Part shown: positions 1 to 7,684 of the stretch, piece by piece | Layout: every line of letters starts with the position of its first letter | Numbering within the stretch: position 1 is the stretch's first letter | Origin: CAZHZT01 sp964537285 | GTDB lineage: Bacteria; Bacteroidota; Bacteroidia; Chitinophagales; Saprospiraceae | Length of the DNA: 21,011 nucleotides | Assembly: GCA_964537285.1 (NCBI GenBank) | Contig: CAZHZT010000100.1 | Location: forward strand, 1-21,011 | Direction of reading: 5' to 3' | Program-made: the position numbers and the translations under genes | The notes under the pieces: model-generated | The model's database searches: none | What the model saw: the letters and a program-made list of their open reading frames with translations, nothing else | Told to the model about the DNA's origin: nothing

Positions 1-24
1 ATTGAATACAGCCTTGATTTTTTG

Positions 25-50
25 CTACTTTTTTATCAAGAAAAAAGTAG
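25..50. repeat. Small hairpin, 10-bp stem
   Basis: CTACTTTTTT (25-34) and AAAAAAGTAG (41-50) are perfect inverted copies around a 6-nt loop. No T-run follows on either strand in a way that makes a convincing terminator. It may belong to the end of a gene outside the window. Confidence 0.45.
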
Positions 51-90
51 ATAATGCCCTGATCATAAGACACATGTAAATATTTATCAT

Positions 91-130
91 AAACATGAGT
101 CATTCCGAAAATTCGGAATGACTCATGTTT
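91..130. repeat. Palindrome with 19-bp perfect arms (GAGTCATTCC family)
   Basis: Positions 91-109 and 112-130 are perfect inverted copies separated by AA, with the core GAGTCATTCCGAA. It lies 71 bp upstream of ppk1. It is probably the terminator of an upstream gene outside the window, or an intergenic palindromic repeat. The same core, with a few changes, recurs at 5702-5734, so it is a dispersed element and not a one-off hairpin. Confidence 0.75.
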
Positions 131-200
131 GAAACAAGTTACTCACGATTCAGGCTCACTTTGATGAATCGCCATTTGCATTAATCTAATCAAACAAAGA

Positions 201-2249
201 ATGGACAATATTTCATACATCGACAGAGATATCAGTTGGTTATCATTTAATCACCGAGTACTTCAAGAGGCAAAGGATTCCAGCGTTCCCTTAATGGAGC
301 GGGTTAAATTCTTAGCCATCTATTCTTCCAATTTAGATGAGTTTTTTCGAGTAAGAGTCGGGCAGTTAAGAAATCTGGCCAGGATCAATAAAAAAACCAA
401 GCAAGAACTGGAGTTTGATCCACAAGAAGTACTGGAAGCCGTAATTCGAACAGTTAATAAGCAGCAGGAAGAGTTTAGCCGGATCTTTGAAACGATGATC
501 AAACCGGAACTGCGGCAAAACAATATTCACATTCTGGATCGAAGAGAAATCAATGAAGAACAAAAAGTATTCATAGAGAAGTACTTTCAGCAATATATGC
601 TGCCCTATGTGCAGCCAGTTTTATTGGTAGAAAACCGCATCAAACCCTTTTTGAATAATGCTGCCCTTTACCTGGCATTATTCATGGAGCCGAAATCTAA
701 AAAGAAGAAATCTAAGGAATATGGCCTGGTCAAAATACCTTCCAGCCATTTACCTAGATTTCTCAGATTGCCCTCCAAGGAGGGGCGTCATGATATAATG
801 ATGCTCGATGATCTGGTAAGGCATAATGCAGTCCACCTGTTTCCGGGTTATGATATAATCAGTTATTATTCGATCAAGCTCACCCGGGATGCGGAATTAT
901 ATATCGAGGATGAGTATTCAGGTGATTTACTGGAAAAAATCCGGGCCAGCTTATCCAAGCGAAATGTAGGCCCTGCATCGCGTTTAGTTTATGACCGCAG
1001 GATGCCCAAAGAGTTTCTGAAATATCTGCAGCGAATTTTTGAGTTGGATGACACGGACCTGCTTCCGGAAGGCCGCTACCACAATAATTTTGACTTTTTC
1101 CAGTTCCCTGATTTTGGTCTCGATGACTTAAAAGATACTCCACTGCCTCCCCTTCCCTATCATGAGCTCGAGAATGCCGTTGATATTTTTGAAAAAATGA
1201 AAGAACGGGATCATTTGATCATGGTGCCTTTCCACTCCTATTTTTCGGTGGTGCGTTTATTTGAAATAGCTGCACGCGATCCCCATGTAACTCACATTAA
1301 GATCGTACAATACCGGGTAGCCAGGAATTCCCGGATAATGCAAGCTCTTATTGATGCGGTAAAAGCCGGGAAACACGTTTCGGTATTCGTGGAAGTGAAA
1401 GCGCGTTTTGATGAACAAGCAAATCTGGAATGGGGGGAAAAACTAGAAGAAGCAGGTGTACACGTACAATACAGTTTTCCAGGCTTAAAGGTGCATTCCA
1501 AGCTCGCTTTGATCTTGAGAAATGAAGATAATCAAACCCAGTTGTACAGCTACCTAAGTACCGGAAATTTCCACGAAGGCACGGCTAAAATCTACAGCGA
1601 TTTTGGGATGTTCACTACAGATACCAGGCTTACCCGGGAGGTGGCGCGGGTATTTTCCTTTCTCGAGACCAATGTTGAGCCAGAACAAGACTTTGAGCAC
1701 TTGCTGGTTGGCCAATTCAATCTGCGCACTACACTGGAAAGTTTAATTGACCGGGAAATAGAACATGCCCGTAAAGGCCGCCCTGCCAGCATCATTCTTA
1801 AAATGAACAGCTTACAAGACAGGCGAATGATTGACAAGCTTTACGAAGCTAGTCAGGCTGGTGTCAAAATCCGTATGATCATCAGGGGCATTTGCTGCCT
1901 GATTCCCAGAGAAAAAGGATTAAGTGAAAATATTGAGATCATCAGTATTGTTGATCTTTTTCTGGAACATACCCGCGTTTTTCTGTTTTCCAACAACGGT
2001 GAGGAAAAAATTTATCTTTCTTCCGCCGATTGGATGGTTCGCAATCTGAGTTATCGGGTTGAAACGGCTTATCCGGTTTATGATCCTAAGCTTCAAAAGA
2101 TCATCAAAGATGTGTTGCTGCTTCAATTTAAGGATAATGTGAAGGCGCGTATTATTGACAAGAAACTGAGTAATGCTTACAGGAAGGACCGGACGGGAAT
2201 TAATTTTAGATCTCAGCTGGAGACTTATTACTATTTTAAAAGGATGTAA
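201..2249 (+). CDS. ppk1: Polyphosphate kinase 1
   Basis: Reversibly transfers the terminal phosphate of ATP to a growing inorganic polyphosphate chain, usually at the inner face of the membrane. The 682-residue length is normal for the family. The N-terminal domain begins with the typical ISWLSFNHRVLQEA (11-24) and SSNLDEFFRVRVGQL (42-56). The middle domain carries VEVKARFDEQANLEWGEKL (398-416). H432 in GLKVHSKLALI matches the autophosphorylated histidine (E. coli H435), and H590 in LEHTRVF matches the second conserved histidine (E. coli H592). LSTGNFHEGTAKIYSDFG (452-469) is also a family signature. The ATG at 201 gives the expected N-terminus. No ppx gene is adjacent, so the gene is probably monocistronic. 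It ends seven bases before a long terminator hairpin shared with the convergent methyltransferase gene. Confidence 0.97.
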   Translation: MDNISYIDRDISWLSFNHRVLQEAKDSSVPLMERVKFLAIYSSNLDEFFRVRVGQLRNLARINKKTKQELEFDPQEVLEAVIRTVNKQQEEFSRIFETMIKPELRQNNIHILDRREINEEQKVFIEKYFQQYMLPYVQPVLLVENRIKPFLNNAALYLALFMEPKSKKKKSKEYGLVKIPSSHLPRFLRLPSKEGRHDIMMLDDLVRHNAVHLFPGYDIISYYSIKLTRDAELYIEDEYSGDLLEKIRASLSKRNVGPASRLVYDRRMPKEFLKYLQRIFELDDTDLLPEGRYHNNFDFFQFPDFGLDDLKDTPLPPLPYHELENAVDIFEKMKERDHLIMVPFHSYFSVVRLFEIAARDPHVTHIKIVQYRVARNSRIMQALIDAVKAGKHVSVFVEVKARFDEQANLEWGEKLEEAGVHVQYSFPGLKVHSKLALILRNEDNQTQLYSYLSTGNFHEGTAKIYSDFGMFTTDTRLTREVARVFSFLETNVEPEQDFEHLLVGQFNLRTTLESLIDREIEHARKGRPASIILKMNSLQDRRMIDKLYEASQAGVKIRMIIRGICCLIPREKGLSENIEIISIVDLFLEHTRVFLFSNNGEEKIYLSSADWMVRNLSYRVETAYPVYDPKLQKIIKDVLLLQFKDNVKARIIDKKLSNAYRKDRTGINFRSQLETYYYFKRM

Positions 2250-2255
2250 ATTTTT

Positions 2256-2330
2256 TAAAGAGGGTAACTAAAAAAGAGGTTCTTTGCTCCTTCCAGGAGC
2301 AAAGAACCTCTTTTTTAGTTACCCTCTTTA
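2256..2330. terminator. Perfect 36-bp-stem bidirectional terminator
   Basis: 2256-2291 and 2295-2330 are exact inverted copies around a 3-nt loop. T-runs follow on both strands (TATTTTTTTT after the right arm; TTTAAAAAA reading out on the minus strand). It separates the convergent ppk1 and rRNA methyltransferase genes and can terminate both. The stop codon (2315-2317) and last few codons of the minus-strand gene lie inside the right arm. The stem is several times longer than a standard intrinsic terminator. Confidence 0.9.
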
Positions 2331-3487
2331 TTTTTTTTCTTTGTCCCCTTATAAAGTTCATATCCTTGGTACTTACACTCTAAATTCCCGTTCAGCAAGT
2401 TATATTTTTTACTTGCTCTCAAGCCTACTGCTTTAAGTGCCTCTTTATTAGAAGAAATGATCCAGGCATTATATCCCGAAAAATCATTCTTGAACTTATC
2501 GCCCATGAAGCGATAGAGATCGGTGATCTCATCCTCCTCAATGCGTTCATCATAAGGAGGGTTCGTAATAAGTAATCCGGGAGGAGGAGGAGGTTCCACA
2601 CGTGATAGTTTCTGGCGTTCAATATGTACTTTACCTTCAAGGTGGGCGGCCAGCACGTTGCGTTGAGCATTTTTGATGGCAGGGAAACTTTGATCACTAC
2701 CCCGAATAGAAAAAGAGAAATCCCTTTGAGCTTCCTGAGCTTGGTCCCAGACGTTTTCCCAAAGATCCTGATCAAAATCGGGCCAGTTTTTGAACCCAAA
2801 GTGCGTATCGAAACGATGGGGAGGGATATTGTAGGCGATCAAAGCAGCTTCTATAGGCAGGGTTCCAGAGCCACACATAGGATCAATGAAGTGGCTATCT
2901 GCCTCCCATCCAGTAAGCAAAATCATACCCGCGGCAAGCACTTCATTTAAAGGCGCACGCCCGCCGTCTACCCTGTAGCCGCGTTGATTGAGAGAAAAAC
3001 CAGAGCTATCCAGCGAAAGATTGCAGACGGTATCGCTAATATGAAGATTTATTCGCAGGGATGGGCGTTGAAGATCAACAGAAGGGCGGCTGCCTGTTTT
3101 TTCCCTAAAAAAGTCCGCAATAGCATCTTTGGTTTTGAGGGCTGCATAGTGAGAATGCCGAAAAATATCTGAGTAGGTAACTGCATCAATAGCCAAAGTA
3201 TCATCAGGAGACAAGTACTTACTCCAGTCAACACGTTTGATCTTTTTATAAAGTTCCTGATCGCTATTAGCATTAAACGTTTGGATAGGTACCAACAGGC
3301 GCAAAGCAGTTCGCAGTCGGAGGTTTAATTTGTACAGCAATGCTTTATTTCCGTCGAATTGTACAGCTCGTTTCAGCAATTCAATCTGAGTTCCTCCAAG
3401 TGCTTTAATTTCTTTAGCCAGCACATGCTCCAATCCAAATAAAGTCTTGGCAATTATTTTAAAATTGTCTTTTTGGGAATGTGACAC
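2315..3487 (-). CDS. THUMP-domain 23S rRNA (guanine-N2) methyltransferase, RlmL-type
   Basis: A class I SAM-dependent RNA methyltransferase of the RlmL/YpsC group, expected to methylate the N2 of a guanine in 23S rRNA. The N-terminal part (about 10-165) fits ferredoxin-like plus THUMP, with the usual opening FKIIAKTLFGLEHVLAKEI (9-27). The catalytic Rossmann domain has the SAM loop DPMCGSGTLPIEAAL (202-216) and the N2-guanine catalytic motif TNPPYDERI (308-316). At 390 residues it matches the single-domain bacteroidetal homologues; the E. coli RlmL fusion to RlmK is much longer. No ATG is available, and GTG at 3487 gives the family-like N-terminus. A run of five prolines (299-303) precedes the NPPY strand. 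The C-terminal codons overlap the terminator. A 27-bp imperfect palindrome sits 15 bp upstream of the start. Confidence 0.93.
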   Translation of the reverse strand: MSHSQKDNFKIIAKTLFGLEHVLAKEIKALGGTQIELLKRAVQFDGNKALLYKLNLRLRTALRLLVPIQTFNANSDQELYKKIKRVDWSKYLSPDDTLAIDAVTYSDIFRHSHYAALKTKDAIADFFREKTGSRPSVDLQRPSLRINLHISDTVCNLSLDSSGFSLNQRGYRVDGGRAPLNEVLAAGMILLTGWEADSHFIDPMCGSGTLPIEAALIAYNIPPHRFDTHFGFKNWPDFDQDLWENVWDQAQEAQRDFSFSIRGSDQSFPAIKNAQRNVLAAHLEGKVHIERQKLSRVEPPPPPGLLITNPPYDERIEEDEITDLYRFMGDKFKNDFSGYNAWIISSNKEALKAVGLRASKKYNLLNGNLECKYQGYELYKGTKKKNKEGN

Positions 3488-3501
3488 GCTTTATATTTTA
3501 A

Positions 3502-3528
3502 TTCTTTGACATAAATTATGTGGAAGAA
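3502..3528. promoter_or_regulatory. Imperfect palindrome TTCTTTGACATA/TATGTGGAAGAA
   Basis: Arms 3502-3513 and 3517-3528 match at 10 of 12 positions. It lies just upstream of the rRNA methyltransferase start, between it and the small ORF. It resembles the sites at 5670, 7340 and 17377 (shared TTCTTTGA). It could be an operator or an mRNA leader structure; the sequence alone does not decide. Confidence 0.4.
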
Positions 3529-3552
3529 CAAGTATTTCTGTTTAGAAACTTA

Positions 3553-3672
3553 CTAGAGTGCACACTTACCTGCCCAGAATATAAGTGCCAGCCAGACCAA
3601 GCCCTTGATTAAGAAAAAAAGAAAACCTGCAATACCTACACGCTTTAGCCAAGTTTTAATGTTGTTTGCCAT
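3553..3672 (-). CDS. Small hydrophobic membrane protein (39 aa), hypothetical
   Basis: An ATG at 3672 opens 39 codons ending in TAG at 3553. The product begins MANNIKTWLKRVGIAGF and continues with FLFFLIKGLVWLALIFW, a single predicted membrane helix (about 14-34) preceded by a basic segment (K6, K10, R11), then a short GKCAL tail. The positive-inside pattern suggests the N-terminus faces the cytoplasm. It lies 65 bp upstream of the rRNA methyltransferase on the same strand and 17 bp downstream (in transcription) of a long inverted repeat. It looks like the short 'KKVGxAGFLFFLIKGLxWL' proteins I recall from Bacteroidota, but I could not verify this. The coding pattern, Trp content and clean hydrophobic helix favour a real gene. 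No function is assigned. Confidence 0.6.
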   Translation of the reverse strand: MANNIKTWLKRVGIAGFLFFLIKGLVWLALIFWAGKCAL

Positions 3673-3688
3673 AAATAAAATTCATAAT

Positions 3689-3802
3689 GAGCCATTCCAA
3701 AGGATATTTTTTATTGATGAGACGCTCGCCGTTTTAATTTTTTCGAAGAACAAATAAAACTACCAGTGTCTCATCTATAAAGAATATCCTTTGGAATGGC
3801 TC
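3689..3802 (-). terminator. Long 114-nt hairpin with perfect 20-bp base, downstream of the carboxylase gene
   Basis: 3689-3708 (starting GAGCCATTCC) and 3783-3802 are exact inverted copies. Pairing continues inward with a few mismatches through TGATGAGAC/GTCTCATC and GTTTTA/TAAAAC, leaving a short A/T-rich tip. It lies 12 bp past the stop of the minus-strand carboxyltransferase gene and probably terminates it. Its GAGCCATTCC ends resemble the GAGTCATTCC palindrome at 91-130. It could also be a decayed small mobile palindrome. Confidence 0.65.
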
Positions 3803-3814
3803 GAAAAAAAATTA

Positions 3815-5449
3815 TTATGTTTGAATTACTCCGACATTAAACTTCTCAATAGGCGCATTGTTCGCAGCTTCAATTCCCATAGAGATTATTTGGCGGGTTT
3901 CGAGCGGGTTGATAATGGCATCCACCCAGAGGCGGGCGGCAGCGTAGTAAGGTGTAGTTTGTTCATCATAGCGAGATTTGATCTTATTATAAAGATCTTG
4001 TTGCTCTTTTTCGTCCGGTTCTTGCCCTTTAGCTTTTAGGGAAGCCAATTGAATTTGCATGAGCACTTTTGCCGCCTGAGCGCCCCCCATAACCGCAATC
4101 TTAGCGGTAGGCCAGGCCACAATCAACCTTGGGTCATAAGCTTTACCACACATGGCATAATTTCCTGCACCATAAGAATTTCCGGCGACGATGCTAAATT
4201 TTGGAACGGTTGCATTAGAAACTGCGTTCACCATTTTCGCCCCGTCTTTGATAATTCCTCCATGTTCTGAGCGGGTACCGACCATAAAGCCCGTTACATC
4301 ATGGAAAAAAACCAGAGGAATCCGTTTTTGGTTGCAGTTCATAATGAAGCGGGCCGCCTTATCTGCTGAACCCGAGTAGATAACACCGCCAAACTGCATT
4401 TCACCTTTTTTATTTTTTATGACTTTTCGATTATTAGCGACGATACCTACAGACCAGCCGTCAATGCGGGCATAGGCACATAGGATTGTTTTTCCATAAC
4501 CCTCCTTGTATTCAACTAATTCAGAATCATCTACCAGTCGCTCTAGTATCTCGCGCGTATCATACGGTTTCGTAGGGTTTTCAGGAAAATATTGAAAAAT
4601 TTCTTCCATTGGTTTGGCAGGCAAGCTTGGTTCTGAGCGATCAAAGCCCGTCTTTTCGAAGGGGCCAAATTTGTCTACCAGTTTTTTAATAGTATCCAGG
4701 CAAGTCGGGTCATCGGGAACATTATAATCGGTCACCCCCGATATTTCACTGTGAGTAGTAGCCCCACCAAGTGTTTCTTTATCTACGTTCTCACCAATTG
4801 CAGCTTTCACGAGATAAGGCCCGGCAAGAAATATGGACCCCGTGCCATCAACGATTAAGGCTTCATCCGACATGATTGGAAGATAAGCCCCGCCAGCCAC
4901 ACAACTCCCCATAATTGCCGCAACCTGAGGTATTCCCTTACTGGATAATACCGCATTATTTCTGAAAATACGTCCAAAATGCTCTTTGTCCGGGAAAATT
5001 TCATCCTGCATGGGGAGGAATACCCCGGCGCTATCTACAAGATAGATGATAGGCAGATGGTTTTCCATGGCAATTTCCTGAGCTCTCAAATTTTTCTTAC
5101 CTGTAATCGGGAACCAGGCACCAGCTTTGACGGTAGCATCATTAGCCACCACAATGCACATTCTGGACTGCACGTAACCGATTACTACCACAACCCCTCC
5201 CGAAGGACAGCCACCATACTCTGCATACATTTCGTAGCCGGCAAATGCACCCACTTCAAATCTAGGACTGCCTTCATCTAACAGATAATCAATGCGTTCT
5301 CTGGCAGTCATTTTGCCTTTACTGTGAAGCTTTTTGATTTTCTTTTCTCCTCCTCCAAGTTTTATTTTTTCGAAACGATGATTCAGCCTGGAGATTGCCA
5401 ACTTCATTGAATCCTCGTTTTTATTTTTTTCCAGATCAATTTTTGCCAT
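3815..5449 (-). CDS. Acyl-CoA carboxylase carboxyltransferase (beta) subunit, methylcrotonyl-CoA type
   Basis: Transfers the carboxyl group from carboxybiotin to an acyl-CoA; the closest family is methylcrotonyl-CoA carboxylase beta (leucine breakdown). The 544-residue length is typical. The crotonase-like N-terminal half shows MTARERIDYLLDEGS, YEMYAEYGGCPSGGVVVVIG, VDSAGVFLP, the HFGR motif and MGSCVAGGAYLPIMSDEA (oxyanion-hole glycines). The C-terminal half shows DVTGFMVG, GIIKDGAKMV, GNSYGAGNYAMCGKAYDPR, WPTAKIAVMGGAQAA and the closing NAPIEKFNVGVIQT. The ATG at 5449 is chosen because the 29 extra upstream codons are not family-like. No biotin carboxylase/BCCP partner is in the window, so it must be encoded elsewhere; that also leaves substrate (methylcrotonyl, propionyl or geranyl) open. 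It is flanked on both sides by long hairpins. Confidence 0.93.
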   Translation of the reverse strand: MAKIDLEKNKNEDSMKLAISRLNHRFEKIKLGGGEKKIKKLHSKGKMTARERIDYLLDEGSPRFEVGAFAGYEMYAEYGGCPSGGVVVVIGYVQSRMCIVVANDATVKAGAWFPITGKKNLRAQEIAMENHLPIIYLVDSAGVFLPMQDEIFPDKEHFGRIFRNNAVLSSKGIPQVAAIMGSCVAGGAYLPIMSDEALIVDGTGSIFLAGPYLVKAAIGENVDKETLGGATTHSEISGVTDYNVPDDPTCLDTIKKLVDKFGPFEKTGFDRSEPSLPAKPMEEIFQYFPENPTKPYDTREILERLVDDSELVEYKEGYGKTILCAYARIDGWSVGIVANNRKVIKNKKGEMQFGGVIYSGSADKAARFIMNCNQKRIPLVFFHDVTGFMVGTRSEHGGIIKDGAKMVNAVSNATVPKFSIVAGNSYGAGNYAMCGKAYDPRLIVAWPTAKIAVMGGAQAAKVLMQIQLASLKAKGQEPDEKEQQDLYNKIKSRYDEQTTPYYAAARLWVDAIINPLETRQIISMGIEAANNAPIEKFNVGVIQT

Positions 5450-5509
5450 AAATGTTATTTTTCCGGTAAATATAAGGTTTAGGAGAGTGTTATTATAAGA
5501 TATTGAAAA

Positions 5510-5612
5510 AAGAGGTTGTCTCATAAGTACATTCATGTGGCCCGGCAGGAGTATTTCAAAAAAGAAAATTTCCCGCTAGCAGCGACGAACGTACTTATGT
5601 GGCAGCCTCCTT
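5510..5612. repeat. Eroded long inverted repeat in the carboxylase gene leader
   Basis: 5510-5530 (ending CATAAGTAC) pairs with 5591-5612 (starting GTACTTATG), with one gap and four mismatches. The 60-nt interior is weakly complementary as well. It lies about 60 bp upstream of the carboxyltransferase start on the minus strand, so it is in the promoter or 5' leader. The divergence of the arms suggests an old element. Confidence 0.5.
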
Positions 5613-5669
5613 TATTGCAATCTTTTATGATTAAAAAAGGTATGCGAATGAAGAAAATTCTTTTATTCC

Positions 5670-5773
5670 GTTCTTTGATAAATTGTGTAGAACTTCAAAA
5701 CAAGAGTCATCCTGAAAATTCGGGATGACTCATGTTTTGAAGTTCCATTTTTTCACAATTTATTTCAAAGAAC
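5670..5773 (-). terminator. Two-tier long hairpin downstream of htrA
   Basis: The inner stem is 5691-5716 against 5719-5744 (24 of 26 matching, 2-nt loop), with the core GAGTCAT..GAAAATTC..ATGACTC shared with 91-130. The outer stem is GTTCTTTGATAAATTGTG (5670-5687) against 5754-5773, with a 2-nt gap. It begins 4 bp past the htrA stop on the minus strand and is the obvious candidate terminator for that gene. Confidence 0.7.
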
Positions 5774-5776
5774 TTT

Positions 5777-7300
5777 TTATTTCAGATCAAAAGTGTAACC
5801 CCATTCCCCCGGGTAGTTTTCATATACACCTTCCAACAGCACTACGCCGGAGCGGATCTTAGCAAGGGCATTCACTACGTCCTCGACAGAATTCACTTCA
5901 AATTGATTTAATTTCCGGACGTTATCGCCGGTTCCTCGTTCAATTTCATTGACACCGGTGATGATGAAGCCAGGATCCATATTGGTTCGTTCAATGATGC
6001 TACCTTCGTAGATGCTTCTAACCATAGCCCCCCCTTCGACGGGCAGGCGTTGTAACTCATACTTTGACAGATCTCTCAATTCGAAACCAAGGTCTTGAAG
6101 GGCATTATCATCCAGAGAAGTTGAAGTGGCAACCGAAACCTCATTATTAAGGTTTTTAAGGATGACATTTGTAGTATTTAATTCGCCGCTACGGATATAA
6201 TCCACCTTAATCGTATTTCCTGGTCGGAATCGGGCGACGTTCTCCTGCAATTCAGGGATTGAGCGAATCTGGCGACCATTTATTCCAACAATAATATCTC
6301 TTTGACGGAGGCCTGCATCATCGGCTGCGCTATTTCTAAAAACTTCATCAATAACCACACCTTCGGGAGTCTGCATATCATTATCCTCGGCTAAGCGGTT
6401 GGTCACTTTAGCGATACGGATCCCAAGGATAGCTCTTTGCACTACTCCGTAATCTTTAAGATCTTTTACCACTTTTCTTACAAGGTTAGCAGGTATTGCA
6501 AAAGAATAGCCTTCATAACGACCAGAGCGCGTAATGATAGCGGTATTAATACCGACCAGCTCTCCATTGGTGTTGACAAGCGCGCCCCCACTATTTCCAG
6601 GATTTACGGCAGCATCCGTTTGAATGAAGGATTCGATTTTGTATTCGCCTTCAAGGATATCGATGCTTCTTCCTTTAGCACTTACAATACCTGCAGTAAC
6701 CGTGGATTCAAGGTTGAACGGATTACCAACAGCAAGAACCCACTCGCCTACCCTAACAGAATCCGAGTTACCAAATACCAGAAACGGTAGGTTATCATCG
6801 ACCTCTATTTTAAGTACTGCCAGATCTGTGGACTGGTCAGTGCCGATTAATTTAGCCTTAAATTTACGATCATCATAGAGTGTTACTTCGAGATCATTTC
6901 CCTCTTCGATCACGTGATTATTGGTTACAATAAACCCATCAGCGGAAATAATTACTCCCGAGCCTGAAGAGCCACTGAAGCCCGTGTTCCAAAAGTCAAA
7001 AGTACCCGATGACACTGCGCGGATATTTACAACAGCAGGCGTTGCAAATTCGGCGGCTGAAATAAAGTCCGTTGGGGAGCTGGATAAGAAGGTTCTCTGT
7101 AAATTACCGGAAAGCATTTCTTCATCAGTAGCTCGATTACCGGCCTTAGTATGTTTACTAAAATCATTAAAACTAGTATATTGGGCAGGAACCGTTTCCC
7201 GAATAATGACTTGCTGAGGCTCTTCAAAATACTTGTATACAGCAACAGAAGAAAAAGAACTCACGAGTGCAACAGCTAATAACACAAATACTTTCTTCAT
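5777..7300 (-). CDS. DegP/HtrA-family periplasmic serine protease (Do type)
   Basis: An envelope quality-control protease that degrades misfolded exported proteins. The 507-residue product starts MKKVFVLLAVALVSS, a signal peptide or N-terminal anchor (about 3-22). The trypsin-like domain (about 83-275) has the full triad: H129 in TNNHVIEEG, D159 in STDLAVLKIE, S237 in NPGNSGGALVN. A first PDZ domain (about 290-390) begins ILGIRI and contains AGLRQRDIIVGINGR. The C-terminal part (from LGFELRDLSKYELQ) is a divergent second PDZ ending in GEWGYTFDLK. The ATG at 7300 is preferred to the one at 7351 because it starts directly at the signal peptide. Upstream are a 25-bp palindrome (7340-7364) and a long hairpin (7371-7452). 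Either could influence expression; the gene is probably transcribed alone. Confidence 0.95.
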   Translation of the reverse strand: MKKVFVLLAVALVSSFSSVAVYKYFEEPQQVIIRETVPAQYTSFNDFSKHTKAGNRATDEEMLSGNLQRTFLSSSPTDFISAAEFATPAVVNIRAVSSGTFDFWNTGFSGSSGSGVIISADGFIVTNNHVIEEGNDLEVTLYDDRKFKAKLIGTDQSTDLAVLKIEVDDNLPFLVFGNSDSVRVGEWVLAVGNPFNLESTVTAGIVSAKGRSIDILEGEYKIESFIQTDAAVNPGNSGGALVNTNGELVGINTAIITRSGRYEGYSFAIPANLVRKVVKDLKDYGVVQRAILGIRIAKVTNRLAEDNDMQTPEGVVIDEVFRNSAADDAGLRQRDIIVGINGRQIRSIPELQENVARFRPGNTIKVDYIRSGELNTTNVILKNLNNEVSVATSTSLDDNALQDLGFELRDLSKYELQRLPVEGGAMVRSIYEGSIIERTNMDPGFIITGVNEIERGTGDNVRKLNQFEVNSVEDVVNALAKIRSGVVLLEGVYENYPGEWGYTFDLK

Positions 7301-7339
7301 AAATCTAATCAGGTTAAAGGTAAATGGTAGAATATAAGC

Positions 7340-7364
7340 GTTCTTTGACAAATTGTGAAAGAAC
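7340..7364. promoter_or_regulatory. 25-bp palindrome upstream of htrA (GTTCTTTGACAAATTGT type)
   Basis: 12-nt arms match at 11 of 12 positions around a central A: GTTCTTTGACAA then TTGTGAAAGAAC, with the only clash a G/G pair. It is centred about 50 bp upstream of the htrA ATG, in the expected promoter zone. Related sequences occur at 3502, 5670, 5754 (inverted) and 17377. Dyad symmetry of this size fits a dimeric regulator site, but no regulator is identified. Confidence 0.5.
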
Positions 7365-7370
7365 TAATAT

Positions 7371-7452
7371 AACTGTGCTGATTAAGGGAAGTGCCTGCCT
7401 GTAGGGGGCAAAAACCCTCTACAGGCAGGCACTTCCCTTAATCAGCATAGTT
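7371..7452. repeat. Near-perfect 38-bp-arm inverted repeat upstream of htrA
   Basis: 7371-7408 and 7415-7452 are inverted copies matching at 36 of 38 positions, with a 6-nt loop (CAAAAA). The arms contain CTGATTAAGGGAAGTGCC and GCCTGTAG. There is no clear T-run after either arm, so it is not a standard intrinsic terminator. It lies in the htrA promoter or leader region. Confidence 0.8.
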
Positions 7453-7537
7453 CAATACATAAATAACGCCAACTTTGATTTGGACATTTTGCAATTTAAC
7501 AAAAAATTAAAATGGTTTGTTATAGTTTTATAACAAA

Positions 7538-7563
7538 AAAGGGCTGTCTAATAGCAGCCCTTT
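7538..7563 (-). terminator. Intrinsic terminator, minus strand
   Basis: On the minus strand AAAGGGCTG and CAGCCCTTT form a 9-bp stem with an 8-nt loop, followed at once by a run of six T (including the stem end) and GTTATAA. It lies about 250 bp beyond the stop of the OmpA-like lipoprotein gene and is the only compact, classical terminator in that gap. Confidence 0.7.
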
Positions 7564-7680
7564 GCTCCTTGTAGGAAAATTTATTATTGGATAGAAGTTC
7601 TTTTTTGAGATTTTTCTTCGAAAAATCTCAAAAAAGAACTTCTATCCATACAAGATTTTCTTACCAAGGAGAAAGGACTG
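7561..7680. repeat. Long hairpin with perfect 28-bp central stem
   Basis: 7589-7616 (starting GGATAGAAGTTC) and 7620-7647 are exact inverted copies with a 3-nt loop. Outside them CTCCTTG...GAAAAT and GATTTTC..CCAAGGAG pair imperfectly, extending the structure to about 7561-7680. It is the middle of three long hairpins in this gap. Confidence 0.8.
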
Positions 7681-7684
7681 CGGG

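Noticed and set aside
160..190. Bacteroidetes-type promoter (TTTG, then TAnnTTTG) ahead of ppk1.
   Set aside because: TTTG is present at 160-163, but the -7 element about 18 bp later reads TAATCTAA, a poor match. Other intergenic regions gave no better pair, so no promoter is annotated.
2425..2799. 124-codon minus-strand open frame inside the rRNA methyltransferase gene.
   Set aside because: It overlaps a clear family member in another frame, and its translation has no recognisable domain. It is a shadow frame.
5510..5612. Insertion-sequence remnant.
   Set aside because: No transposase-like coding sequence and no target-site duplication are visible; only inverted arms remain.
7301..7351. 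17-codon N-terminal extension of the HtrA protease starting at 7351.
   Set aside because: It would place extra residues ahead of a good signal peptide and overlap the 7340-7364 palindrome. The ATG at 7300 is the natural start.
7340..7364. rRNA-type boxA antitermination signal (GTTCTTTGACA).
   Set aside because: No rRNA gene is near, the downstream gene reads the opposite strand, and the motif is palindromic here. The resemblance is mentioned only as a finding.
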